A stretch of DNA of 64,000 bases, from the NCBI RefSeq assembly GCF_932274485.2, contig NC_065886.2:44813501-44877500 (forward strand). Reading direction: 5' to 3'. Shown here piece after piece: positions 44,639 through 56,640 of the stretch. This stretch comes from Patella vulgata. Lineage: Eukaryota > Mollusca > Gastropoda > Patellidae. Made by a program: the position numbers and the translations under genes. Under the pieces are notes generated by a model. The model had not been told where the DNA came from. It worked only from the letters and a program-made list of their open reading frames with translations, and did no database searches. Each line of letters starts with the position of its first letter. Position 1 is the first letter of the stretch.

Positions 44639-46560
44639 CAGGGGCGCAGATCGCCAAAAATAGACGCTCTAAAACGCACTCTGTGGGTATTTTCAGCATC
44701 ATTTTCTGGCAAACCATTCTAATCCCCGAGGCAGCAAATGATACGAAATCTAATCTAAAGACAAATCTTCAAGCCACCGTTCACGATTTATTCTCTCATG
44801 TACTCTACAAGAACTAGAAATATTTACACCACTGAGATTGCAGCTACGTAAAGTCTTTGAGCAAAATGTGTATTCAATTGGATACACAAATGTACAGGCC
44901 TACAAATCTTTTAATTTATATTAACTAAAACAAGCCACACACACAGCTAAACATATCAATATTCAATCCCAATTGAAATAAATGTAACATTTTACTGTAT
45001 AATTCATTGGTGATTAAAAATCGGATGGCAAAGGCGAATTTTCCCACGTTAAAATTCAAGAATGGCGACCACATTAAAATAATAACTTTTCGCTTTTTTT
45101 TTAAAAGTTAAATCTAGCTGTTTATATTGTCCCAGTGACAGTAGTGATGTTATGTTAGAAATTATGTGTTTGGAATTTTATTATTTGCTGAATCGTTTAA
45201 AGAGGCAATCACTTGTAGCGTGTGCCCTGAAAGAAGCCGATACATTATTACAGCTATACAAGAACCAGAAGAGCAATCCGGATCACTAGTAACGTCCAAA
45301 TACTTTTGTTCTTTGTATCCGAATTGTTCTGTAAGAATTTTTTCGCGATAACTCGGGGTTCAAATTTCTCAAGCCGGTCACTGTGAAATGAAATGAAATG
45401 GGGTTTAACGTCCTACTGTTCTGCTCCTATGCTGGCTAATGAAGACGGGCATACGCCATACAGTGTGCTATGAGGAAAATTTTGCCCGGACAGCGGCACT
45501 ATCGCCTACTCTTATATCGAATTCCAACTGCCAAGGGATCTTTTACGTGCATTCCAATGTATACACGGGACGTCGGTTTTTCGTCTCATCCGAAGGACTA
45601 GACAGCTGTCCTTGTCAGGCCCTCCGTCCTGCATCACTGACAAGGGGGAACCACGCCGGAAAATCTGGATGAACTTTCTCGGCTAGCGAGCCAGCGTCTT
45701 ACCCACTTAGCCACGTGATCCCCTCGGTCACTGTGAACATCACACAGTAGCAGATGGTTTAATCGCGATTGTTTGGTCGTACTGCGTAACCAAGTCTTTA
45801 GGTGTCTTAGGGCACCGAAAGATCTTTCCGCACTACACGAGCTAGCTGGGTTTATCTGAATGGGTCGAAGTAATCGTTCAACTTGTGGAAACATCTTCCG
45901 AACATCAGGGCTCATTGATTTGAATATTTCATGGAATTCACTGATGTAGGTACCTGAATAGTTTCGCTTAGAAAAGGCAAGTTCATAATCTAAATCAGGA
46001 GATAGTTAAGGGTATCATCCAACAATATCCATATCGTATTTACCCGTCAAAAGCATAGCTGTTAGTTTTGCATATTCATACAGATCGGTCGACGTGAAAT
46101 ATTTATCCAAATTCGAGATTGCACTATCCAAAACTTTGAAAAATTGTGGTCGATATTTAAACTAAATCCTTTAGTTAGGTGATTTATCATCCAGTATACC
46201 AGATAAAAAAAAATCTCAGTTATTCCTTAACCCTTTAATACCCAGCGTGTCAGATATGCACGCCTACATGATATACATATTATTATAATCCCGATGGAAT
46301 ATTTTAATTATTTACTGTTATAATATGAATTATGACCTATTCCCTGTTAAATAAAAATCGGTCACTGGGTGCAGCTGTACAACTCCAAGGACACTGGCCT
46401 CAAGTGCCTGGGACCAAATCTACACTTTCTGAAATGTCAATAAAAGCTCTGGAATGATTTCAATTTCAAAAAATAAACAGTAAGCAAAACATCGGAAATA
46501 AGTGGTGGTGACACAGTATATCATGTCCCCACTCCTACCCCACCGGGATCTGCGCCCATG
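44639..46560 (-). mobile_element. hAT transposon, internally decayed, inside the old LINE
   Basis: The ends are inverted: CAGGGGCGCAGATCGCC at the left and, read from the right, CATGGGCGCAGATCCCG. They are flanked by the 8-bp duplication catttcag (44631-44638 and 46561-46568), the hAT signature. Without the element the LINE frame reads through from NAEM to SDFDVL. On the minus strand (about 46175-45740) it encodes the end of a transposase: FKVLDSAISNLDKYF, then the hAT dimerisation motif INPASSCSAERSFGALRHLK and LRSTTKQSRLNHLLL, as in ZMYM1/TTF-type transposases. About two in-frame stops are present and the N-terminal half is gone. A SINE interrupts the C-terminus. Confidence 0.92.
45388..45724 (-). 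mobile_element. SINE family A inside the hAT element, 13-bp target duplication
   Basis: cggtcactgtgaa flanks it (45375-45387 and 45725-45737). The head has lost about 30 bp including the B box (ctcggctagcgagcc joins directly), so it should no longer be transcribed by RNA polymerase III. Confidence 0.95.
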
Positions 46561-46680
46561 CATTTCAGCATTAGTCATATTAAGTTTTGACAGCAGACTT
46601 CTAACATTTACGTGCAATATCTTTAACAAATTAGTATTATCCGGATTTGGATGTATATCTCCAGATAACATTTAACTTAG

Positions 46681-47981
46681 TTTGGCATAATCGTACAACA
46701 CTGTAGAAATAAGAATTCAAACCGTTCATCGGGAGACTGAGACACATTACAACAATACTAAAGCGTTGAGTTAGCGTGGGTAGAACGACGAGGTACGTTA
46801 CTCAATAAAACTTAATAAAAGCAAAAATAAAACAGCCAATGAGATGTAGGTGTCAACACGCTTCACTCGTTCTATGAATATTGTTAGCAGGTCTAACAAA
46901 CTGTAGCAGGAAACAACATACTTAAAAATTAAATATCCTGTAGGAAATTGAATGACTCAAATATAATAAGCCTTCTTAATGCTATTAAACATAAAAGGAT
47001 CTAGTTTTAGTTAAAATCTGGTGTAAAAGTGCGGACTACAGTTAAAAGTACCCAATTTCTTAATTAGGGCAGACGATTTAAATAATCCTACAACTTGGGA
47101 TACAGTTTGAACAAAACTTTGGTTTGCCAAAGACCTCTCAGCTTAATTATTTTGGTTTTCAATCATTATTACAACAAATTAATATATTAGTCAAGTATTT
47201 ATATGGGTGTCTAATAATATTGCTAAAATTTTTGCTCTTGAAATAAGATGCCTTTATATTTCATTAATTAATATCTTTGGCAAGTTAGTAATTTCAAACA
47301 TATTCACATATATAGTGTGCACTAAATCAACTTAGTCTGTAATTGACAGTTGACATATAAAAAAGAGCTCTTTATCGAAAACATATGTCACTCATTTACC
47401 ACCAGAATTACACGTGAGTGGAATTATTCTAATTGCATCATTTAGCTTAAAGTAACCAATCATATCGTTAATTGCACAGGTTCAGGGCCATGATCACACT
47501 TGATTGTGCGTGATATTCATATGGTTATAAGAGAAACCGGGGAACTTTGTAAGACAGACTTGCATTAGATTCGAGAGATCGAGGGTACATCTGAGTTCCT
47601 AGACAGCCGAGAGGCTGGATAGGGTAGAGAAATGGTTTTAACTAGTATTGTTATCTATCATGCTTGTATACCTGTATTCAGCTATATATATATAAAATGT
47701 AGAAGCAAACTGTCGCATTGTTATTCCTGGTAAGACAAACGTCTTAAGAAACTGGAAGAAGTAAATACACAACGTGAAGCAGAAGTAAAGACAGCTAGAG
47801 ACAAATTCTAGACGATCACAAGGCTACAAAAATATGTAGTAAGAAAAGATGCATGGGTCGTACGTAGGATGTGGCGACCGGTTCCCTTAAATCTGCTCTC
47901 CACGTCAGACAGAAGGCTCATGGTGCTACATATCTACATGTGTTCAAGATATAACTAGATTACAATAGAAAGCAATGGTGG
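46681..47981. other. No gene recognised
   Basis: AT-rich. A segment near 47480-47760 has a promoter-like look (tatatatataaaatg) but no paired copy in the window. No gene is supported. Confidence 0.4.
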
Positions 47982-48617
47982 TATTCAAAAAAAGTAGGGG
48001 ATATTTGATTTTGGGGGCATAATACTAAAATATGCAAATGACTACGAAAAAAGTCACTATAGAACCTAACAGAAGAAACATTTCCAGTTACATGTGACGC
48101 CCAAACGCACCAATAGCTACCGCATGGAATGCAGGTGATGCTTGGGATCATCATGGGGGTCCAACCCAAGATTTGCACGACTCTGACTTTGAATGTTACA
48201 GTCATTGTGGCATTGAATTCCAGGGTGGAAACATCAGTTTAATTGTTTTAGTGACCAGAAAACAAATTTTGATATGCGTCGGCTTACCCAAAATGAAAGG
48301 TTACGTGCCCTAAAATCTGGATGAACTTTCTCGGCTAGCGAGCCAGCGTCTTACCCACTTAGCCACGTGATCCCCTCGGTCACTGTGAACATCACACAGT
48401 AGCAGATGGTTTAATCGCGATTGTTTGGTCGTACTGCGTAACCAAGTCTTTAGGTGTCTTAGGGCACCGAAAGATCTTTCCGCACTACACGAGCTAGCTG
48501 GGTTTATTGGAATAAATCGATGAATGTGAACTTCATTTGTCATTTGTTTCTTCGTCAGTTTCATTAGGTGACTTTAATAAAACTTAAAAATCAAATATCC
48601 CCTACTTTTTTTGAATA
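47982..48617 (+). mobile_element. Nonautonomous Tc1/mariner element carrying captured hAT/SINE sequence
   Basis: Terminal inverted repeats of about 29 bp start TTCAAAAAAAGTAGGGGATA and are flanked by TA on both sides (47982-47983 and 48616-48617). After about 260 bp a transposase start is readable (MRRLTQNERLRALKSG from 48275), as in Tc1-like transposases. It is then replaced by 48312-48507, 196 bp that I find identical to 45660-45855. The remaining ~80 bp reach the right end. No complete transposase is left. Confidence 0.9.
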
Positions 48618-48624
48618 GTATATT

Positions 48625-48942
48625 AGGATTAAGTTAACCATACATACAGTGTGCTATGAGGGAAATTTGGCCCGGGCAGCGGCGCTACGGCCTACTCTTA
48701 TATCGAATTCCAACTGCCAAGGGATCTTTTACGTGCATTCCAATGTATACAAGGGACCTCGGTTTTTCGTCTCATCCGAAGGACTAGACAGCTGTCCTTG
48801 TCAGGCCCTCAGTTCTGAACCACTGACAAGGGGAAACCACGTCGGAAAATCCAAATGAACTACCTCGGCCAATGCAGGGATCGAACACCCGACCTCCAGG
48901 CTAACGAGCCAGCGTCTTAACCACCTAGCCACCGTGGTTCCA
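48625..48942 (-). mobile_element. SINE family A, tail-truncated
   Basis: Head complete at the right (ggttccacggtggctaggtgg read on minus, with B box); the left end stops within the tail-side body. Confidence 0.85.
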
Positions 48943-49004
48943 GTCTTAATGAAACCATAGGTTCATTTTCAGGATCATATTTCTTATACACACTATCATG
49001 AACT

Positions 49005-49272
49005 GAAAAGGGGTTATGAAATGTTCTACTGTTCTGCCCCGACTGGGCTAATGAAGATGGGCATACGCCATACAGTGTGCTATGGGGGAAATTTTGCACG
49101 GACAGCGGCGCCACGGTCTACTCTTAAACCGAATGTCAACTGCCAAGGGATCTTTTACGTGCATGCCAATGTGTCCACGGCACCTCGATTTTTCGTCTTA
49201 TCCGAACGACTAATCAAGCACAGCTGACAAGGGGAAAGCCAGCGTCTTACTCACTTAGCCACCGTGACTGCC
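49005..49272 (-). mobile_element. SINE family A, head partly deleted
   Basis: Body and tail are good; the region between tgtccacgg and the final head bases is shortened and the B box is lost. Confidence 0.85.
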
Positions 49273-49619
49273 ATATACAATATCAATTTATGAAACATTT
49301 CTTAAGTTTTAATAGATACAATTTTGTAACTAGAACTGTGAAGCAGTGATGACGGGTTTCACCGGTGCTATGTTACCCTTGAACTGACACCATCGAACCG
49401 TTAAACAGATTTCCACATGAGTATTACACATGGACGCAGATTTAGTCAATAATTCCAGCAATATCAGTGCCATTTATACATTGTTACATATGTCATAATA
49501 TAAAATGCAGCAAACATTGACTTCCGTTATCAACAAAATATTTAAATCGTGTTACAGAAATAACCACTTTAATTGTCCTTTCGATGAGAGAGAAATTGAT
49601 TAAAAATTGAACAGAATTA
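49273..49619. other. No gene recognised
   Basis: AT-rich, without a gene or named repeat. Confidence 0.5.
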
Positions 49620-52080
49620 ACCCTTTATAAAGCCTTACTAAAAAGTAAAAAATCTCCAAAAATTTTTTATTTCTCGGCAAGCAAAGATATTAGAAATACT
49701 TTTCTGACATCTAGATGATCGCATTGATTCATTTTATTTGTCCATTGGAATCAAATATCATAATTTTATTTGTCCATTGGAATCAAATATCATAATTTTA
49801 TTTGTCCATTGGAATCAAATATCATAATTTTATATGACTAATGAATATCACTTCAAAAAAAAAAATTGTTTTGAAGGCTAAAAATACAGCTTTTGCCAAA
49901 ATGACATTAATTCCGGTGATAATCAAATGTTAAATTCTCTTAATGAAACCATAAATTACATTAGGCTTCTCATGGTGAAAAGTTTATGAAAATCGAATAA
50001 TAATTGACACTTTCATGGACCAAAAACCTTGAAAAGTGACTTGTAGAAAATCGCCTATTTCTCCGCAACTGCACAAGTTACAAACGTTTTTGTGATATCG
50101 TTATGACGCTATTATTTTTATTTATCTGTTGAATTATACAAAAAGTTAAAATTTTCAAAGGGTAGCAAATAATACTCTGTTGCAAAAATATTGAATTTAA
50201 AGGTAGGGTCATTTCCGGTGTCAATTTTAAATTGAACCCAATTTGATATAACGCATATTTGCTTTATGCATCTTAAGGTATCACTTTTACGGAAATCCAA
50301 TAATAATTAACTCTTTTACAGGCAAATAACGTGAAAAGTCACTTTTGCAAAATTGACTATTTCTCGGCAACTGCTCATATTACAAACTAATTTTGAGATA
50401 CATTGTCTTATTATGGATTAATGCTTCAAGTTTATGAAACTTGCGAAGAAATATTATAAAATGTGACAAGTCTGAATGCATTGTATATAGCTCATTTTTA
50501 CAACTTTTTTTCACCCTTAAACAAAAATGGCGCAACTACAAAACAAAACTTAAAAAAACCCCCAAAAACAACAATCTGAGCCCGACATATTTTGCACATT
50601 TAGTAGGAGCGTTCATCTTAATCTATTAGATAGGTAAAAATTAATATTTGCTTTTGAAAAGACATTCCGACCCGTCAAAATTGGAGATCTGGGCAAAATT
50701 ACGTAACTTCCGGTGCCGACCGAAAATTTTATTGGTCGAAAAAAGTTGCAATTTTGCACTATAGAGCATATAAACATTCTTTTATACAAATCAGGCAATA
50801 AATAATTAACGTAGAACCCGTAAAGGGAAATTAAAATGCGAAAAATCTTAAAAAGTGAACCTGACAAAATTGGTTATTTCTCGGCAAGGAAAGATGTTAG
50901 AAACAATATTTTGATATTTATATGATCGTACAGACCCAATCTATATGTCCATTGGAATCAAATATCATAATTTCAAACAAATAATAAATATAACTCATTA
51001 CAACAAAATATTTGTTTTGGGGGCTAAAAATACAGTTTTTGCCACAATGACATTTTTTCCGGTGATAATGAAAACGTTAAATTAGTTCTGTGAAATCATA
51101 AATGCATAAGGCATCACATTGTAAATTTTATGATAATCGAATAATAATTGACACTTTTATGGACCAAAAACCGTGAAAGGTGACTGGCAGAAATTGTCTA
51201 TTTCTCTTCAACAGTACAAGTTAGAAACCAATTTGTGGTATCAGTATGATCGTATGGGTTCATTCTATTTGTTAATTGGAATCAAAAATCATAATTTTCA
51301 ACAAATAACAAGTTGTTTTGAAGGCTAAAGATTCATTTTTTAGGCAAATGACGTCATTTCCGGTGACAGTGAAAATTTTAAAATGGTTTGACCTAGTCGA
51401 TAGGTCATTGGGCATCCAATGTTGAAAGGAAATTGAAAATCGAATAACAATTGATTCTTTTACAGACAAAATAACGTGAAAAGTGACTCATGCTAAATTG
51501 GCTATTTTTCGGCAGCTGCACATATAACAAACTATTTTTGACATACATTCTCTTCGTATGGGTATTTGCTACGAGTTTATGAAAGAAATATTTTAAAATA
51601 TGAAGACGCTGGATGGGTGATAAATAGCTTATTTTTACACCTTTTTCACCTTTTAATCGAAATGGCCCGAACATGAAATCGAAATTAAAAAAACTGAGCC
51701 CGATGTTTTGTGCGTCTTAACAGTGCACATACTTTCAGTTATATCAGATTTGCAAAAAAATAATATTTGCTTTCAAAAAGTGGTACCGAACTGTCAAAAT
51801 TGTAGTTTTTGGTAAAATTATGTCACTTCCGTTGCCGACAGGAAACTTTAACGTTAACAAAAAAAAACACAAAAAAATGACATTTTGGACAACGGAGCAT
51901 TATGATCTTTGTTTTATACAAATCGAACAATAAATAATTACTCTAGGACTAAAAAACTGAATTAGCCAATGGCCGCCAAGGAAAATTACGGTGACAAAAA
52001 ATATTGGCATTTTTGGTCAAATCAGATGACTCTTTAAATATGGGAAAATGCCATATAAAAATATTCATTAATGAAAAAAT
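49620..52080. repeat. Higher-order repeat: two ~1.2-kb units of three subunits
   Basis: The block tatttctcggcaa plus a (ca)aagttacaaac-like block occurs at 49668, 50056, 50360, 50873, 51199 and 51503. Types 1, 2, 3 at the first three positions return in the same order at the last three, spaced about 1,205, 1,143 and 1,143 bp apart. Each subunit also has ttccggtgac and gtgaaaagtgac blocks. No coding sequence. Confidence 0.8.
49737..49832. repeat. 32-bp tandem repeat, three exact units
   Basis: tttgtccattggaatcaaat begins each 32-bp unit. The motif gtccattggaatcaaatatc also occurs once at about 50947, in the sister unit of the higher-order repeat, so the array grew only in the first unit. Confidence 0.95.
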
Positions 52081-52884
52081 TTTTGGTAAAAATTTGGCGC
52101 CTAGTATCTTCGGCTATGTCAAAATATATCAAATGTTAAAAACAGATGAATATTGTTAATATTACGGCAATATTTAAAAAAACGACAACTTTGGTGATTT
52201 CGGACATTTCGCACTGTTGTATAAAGTTCGAAATAGCTTTAAACATTAAGGCACACCCCTTTTTCCAGTAAAACCGATGACCTCAAATCGATCCGACAAG
52301 TAGTTTCCGAGATATGCTCAAGTGGAAAAAAAAATAAGAAGAAGAATAATCTTAACAAAATGAGTTACGCAATGTGAAACCATAATAACTGAATTTTATA
52401 TATCGAGTGTGTATCATGTGACCGTGGTAGGATTCGGCAGCAATATCAACCAGGATACAAATCTCGTTTCCCAGAAAAAGTGATACTGGTTGGAAATTCT
52501 GTTTGGTTTTTGATTACGTCATAACGAAAGCTTCTGTTTCTCCAATTTCAGAGAATTGTGTTTTCACTTTTATACAGGGTATAGACACTATATATAATGA
52601 GCAAGTGTTTATAAACAGCAGTGAGCGACATTAAGTACTCATTAGCTGCATCATCGTTAGGAGCATACAGGTCTGTATCAATTATGTTATTCATTTAGGG
52701 ATACGGTTTATTTCATTTTTTGCCATGATTTTCGATATTATTATTACTACACTACATCATGGTAGATTTTAGTTTGTATTCATTTTCTTGCTTATGTTGA
52801 TTAAGTTTGTTTAAAACTTTCTTAGGGGAATGGAGGAGGAAGTGGGGGAAAGTTTTGGGGAGAGGGAGGGGGGGGGGGTAATGG
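52081..52884. other. No gene recognised
   Basis: Ends of the repeat block and AT-rich sequence; the aataagaagaagaat tail near 52332 suggests the end of another interspersed repeat. G-rich run near 52868. Confidence 0.45.
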
Positions 52885-53105
52885 TTAAGGCGTTTGCGTT
52901 GGATTATAAGGTCTGTCATTGAGTCAAGCGGCGTATTTTCAATTCCCCGCGTGGGTTTTCTCTGCGTCCCCCGGTTTTTTTTCCGTTGCGAAAGAACCCT
53001 ACGCGCAAGCGACTAATTTTTAAAAAAATGAACAATATGATAATCCCAAAATATCCTAGTTTATGTAGAGTTGACTTCAAACCCCATTTTTCTCTCCTTT
53101 TCTTT
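52885..53105 (+). mobile_element. SINE family B
   Basis: Head aatggttaaggcgtttgcg with tctgtcattgagtca, and the acgcgcaagcgactaattt tail block near 53003. Shares these with the copy at 63015. Confidence 0.8.
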
Positions 53106-53540
53106 TAAAAATTTCTGTATTGCGACTGATGTGACAAAGTACTTTAGAACTTATTGATCCCAGCTAGTTTTTGATAACATATATATGAAGAGCCCCGGGG
53201 AAGAACGATCTTAGTCACTTTTTCAATGAAGCCCAGTTAATGGCGCCATCTGGTGGCCATTTGTATAAGCTTTCTGTGGAACAATTAATTTCAGGTAAAA
53301 ACGATCGTAGTCACATCGAACCAAGCCTTTCTGAAATGGCCTCCCGGACAAATACAAGTCCATCGTACCCTTTATTTGACCTTAATTTTGCTGAAAAGTG
53401 GAAGTCAGTTGTTGTACTGGTAATTATGATTCGTATTAAACATCATTTCGAAGTTGTAATTAAACCCACTCATTGTTTTGTTCGCGTCAATCACTCTCGT
53501 CCAAAAGTCTGTTTTGCCTTTTATGCGAAAAGACAAAGAT
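53106..53540. other. No gene supported
   Basis: A 112-codon open frame at 53240-53578 starts in a gcgccatctggtggcca block that looks repetitive, and runs into the next duplication. I do not accept it as a gene. Confidence 0.4.
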
Positions 53541-53631
53541 GTTACTTTGATCGTTCTTCTCTTGGACTCTTCATATGATATTGACTTTTCAAATACATTT
53601 TTAAATATTTTCGTTAAAAGTTAACATTTGA

Positions 53632-53997
53632 TTAAAGGAGCATTAGGTAAGATTAGATAAAGAGCTGACAATTCTCGCTATAACAGTTAAAGGAAAGATA
53701 ATGGAACAGAATATGCTGAAAAACGAGATATTAGTGATTCAATTTCAGACTATCCTCGATCGTCATTACTAACGTTGGTACGATAATAAACAATATATCG
53801 ATTGTCCATTTTTACGTTAAATTATCCATCACAAAATGTATTCAACTCCATTAAATATCACAGGATAACGATGGCACCGAGAGTTGATTATGGTCTGGAT
53901 AAGTTAATTAATGTCTAATTAATAATTTAAATGACATTTCAGGTCTAAAGAAAGGCCTGCAATAGTCAGATTTAGCTCTTGCATAATGCATGTTTAA
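53632..53997 (+). mobile_element. TTAAAG-type MITE (unit 1)
   Basis: Full length, from ttaaaggagcattagg to gcataatgcatgtttaa. Confidence 0.9.
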
Positions 53998-54063
53998 TTA
54001 ATTAAAGGGACGTCAAGTTTGCTAATTTAATAAATATATTACAAATACAACTAGAACTCCTTA

Positions 54064-55356
54064 GGAGTACTGACGTGTTTTGCTATGCCACGTCACGTCG
54101 CGTCACGTCACCCCTTGTCACATTAACATTAAAGTTACACCATGAATTATTGAGTATAGCAACATCCAATACCTATTAAAGTGGAAAAAAACTGTCATTT
54201 TGAACTCTTAATAAAACCGGAAGATATACTTCATGACCTAACTTTTTTTATATATTAATAGCTAGTAGACATCAGGGTCATCATACATACAAAGGTCAAG
54301 GGTCATGGAAAAATTAAGGTGACCATCTAGATGGTGAATAGTCGAACAAACTTTAAAGTGAAACCGGAAGTAAACAATATCGAAATTAAAACATCGGCTC
54401 CGTAAGGATTGTTGCCATTTGGAGTAGGTTTAATACAAAAGCAAAGTTTTCGAAAATTGGAATTAAAATGGCGGCTGAATATTAATTTGAATGTTTTTTG
54501 TAAAATCCAATATGGAGGCCAACTGGTTGACAATGTTATGGAACAAGGTCTTTGAAAATGAAATATCTGCGGCTAACACCACTATATGTCATTTTTTGTC
54601 TATTTTTAAAATGGAGAGAACTATTCATGTTCGGGAAAATCGGAAGGTCACGGTAATTTCCGGAAGCCGTCACAAATTTTGTTTAAAATGTCATTTTGAA
54701 GGCATCGACGTGTTACTTATTCCTACCAAGTTTCAACTTGACGGAGATATGCTATCTTGAATGTGGAAAAAATGATGAAGAAAACTTTCTCAAATCTTTG
54801 ATGCTAATATTAATCGAGCGAACTTCCGAATTTCGAAAAAACGCCAGTCCAAAGAATCCAAAAATGAAATCGCGAAGAAGATCCATTGAGAAATAACCGA
54901 GATATGGACAATTTGAGATTATTTTTTGTCCCATCCGTAAAACACTTCCTGTTGGTCAAACATGACCCAATTCATATTTAATAAATAGATCCACGGAGGC
55001 CAACCACATCTACGTTGGCAGAATATTTGCACCATGTACAGTTTTGGCTGCACAAACTGACTAAATCGCAAAGAAGATCCATTGAGAAATAACTGAGATA
55101 TACACAATCAGAGATTATTTTTTGTCCCATCCGTAAAACACTTCCTGTTGATCAAAAATGACCCAATTCATATTTAATAAATAGATCCACGGAGGCCAAC
55201 CACATCTACGTTGGCAGAATATTTGCACCATGTACAGTTTTGGCTACACAAACTGACTAAATCCCCCCCCCCCCCAAAAAAAAAACAAAAAAAAAAATTA
55301 ACAAAAACACTTACAGAAACAATACGTGTTTTGACCGAAGGTCCGAAACACGTAAT
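54064..55356. mobile_element. Putative 1.3-kb insertion in unit 1
   Basis: A diverged relative of the flanks at 62353-62480 reads straight from ctacaaatacaa to ttataatatgtacac and lacks this 1.3 kb, so it looks like an insertion. Inside, a ~180-bp stretch (gagaaataaccgagatatgg onward) is duplicated. No transposase was found; family unknown. Confidence 0.5.
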
Positions 55357-55929
55357 TATAATATGTACACTTCATATTATACAAAAACCATTGAGCAGTA
55401 CGATATTTACTATTAATCGTACATGTAAGTAAATTTAATAGTTTGTGTCTCTTCTATTGCATTATCATTTCACAATACGCTTTATATCGTATGGTGTATA
55501 GTAATCGAGAAAGTAATTGATTCCATTAGTATTTTACAATAGTTATTGGAGTCTTTTAGGTAAATGTATTAATTCGTGCGCTGTATTAAAAATGCGCGTA
55601 TTGATTTGCAATGCATTATTACTATCATCGTTGGTTAGAGTTTGTAAATTTATAAAAATATTTGGTAATGTATTTATAATTTTGAATCTAACATGGGTAA
55701 GTAAAATTTGGACATTGTTCCAGTCGTTCATTATGGCAATTTTATAATATCTAGTATTTGCAGGAATATTTCGATACAGATTGGTAAGGGTTTATATCCG
55801 AGGATTTGGGAGAAACTAAGATAAAAAAAAGTAACTTGGGGACATTTTATTCACCATTTGTAAAACAGCGTTAGTTTATGATCATATCGTCTAATTTCAA
55901 GCGAATTAAGAAATGTACCTCTTACTAAT

Positions 55930-56640
55930 CCAGTGATTGTTCTAAGTTTTCAAGTACAGTACTTTCGGTTATGTCACCCATGTTGATTTTGGTGCATGCC
56001 ACGACCCCCAGGCACAAAGACACACCCTAAGTTTTTGTTATCGCCTAAATCTGCAATTCTGAATGAATTAACATGGAACTTGGTCTACTTATTCCGTATA
56101 CCCTAAGGATGGCAACTATTGATTTTTACGCATGATACGAACCCCTTAGTCGTTACAACATCAGATTTTTGGTTAACATTTTGTCAGTAAATACTATACA
56201 GGTTGCAATTATTAGAGATTTTGTTCAAATTCGGCCTGATCAATCACGTCAATAACATGGTTGTACCTATCTATATTGATCCAAGTCCAACCCCTAGGGA
56301 CAGAGCTTAAATCTGCAATTCTGAATGATTTAACATGGAACTTGGTCTACTTATTCCTTATATCCTAAGGATGGCAACTATTGATTTTGGTGCATAATAC
56401 GAACCCCTTGGGCGTTACAGCACCCACTTTTTGGTTAACATTTTGTCTGTAAATACTTTACAGGTTGCAATTATTATGAGATTTTGTTCAAATTCGGCCT
56501 GATCAATCGTGAATGGATCATCCTGGAAATTGACATATGTATTCTTTATATCAAAAGAACAGTAACTATTGATTTTGGTGCACGTCCGACCCTAAGGGGC
56601 GGTGTCACAGCCACTTACTTGTTAATATTTAGTCTGTAAA
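55930..56640. repeat. Degenerate satellite related to 40960-41830 (unit 1)
   Basis: Blocks tctgcaattctgaatga, catggaacttggtctactta and tggcaactattgattt repeat two to three times; ggtgcatgccacgacccc matches the array at 41000. Confidence 0.8.

Larger units (their letters stand above)
42365..46680 (-). mobile_element. Old CR1/Jockey-type LINE with several insertions
   Basis: Minus-strand remains in the expected order from right to left: N-terminal LSGDIHPNPD and LKILHVNVRSLLSKL (46671-46570), endonuclease DVLTISETGLSD (about 44630-44585), a GSFYRSPTANLEY block (about 44250-44210), LILGDF (about 44170), an RT fingers-palm fragment near 43210-43330, a thumb region (about 42684-42941) and a C-terminal fragment (42365-42589). 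It is riddled with stops and frameshifts and is interrupted by a hAT element (44639-46560), a SINE (44300-44455) and a MITE (43346-43732). It is related to the young LINE at 2723 but clearly a different, older copy. Confidence 0.85.

Noticed and set aside
47480-47760. Possible solo LTR of a retroelement
   Set aside because: There is no second copy, no clear terminal dinucleotides with target duplication, and no neighbouring element; no retroviral, LTR or Polinton fossil could be supported in this window.
53240-53578. 112-codon plus-strand open frame
   Set aside because: Starts in a repetitive gcgccatctggtgg block and ends in the duplication; no recognisable family, no splice context.
54491-54896. 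Open frames of 66-89 codons preserved in both 4.22-kb units
   Set aside because: Preservation follows from the very recent duplication; composition is repeat-like and no domain is recognisable.
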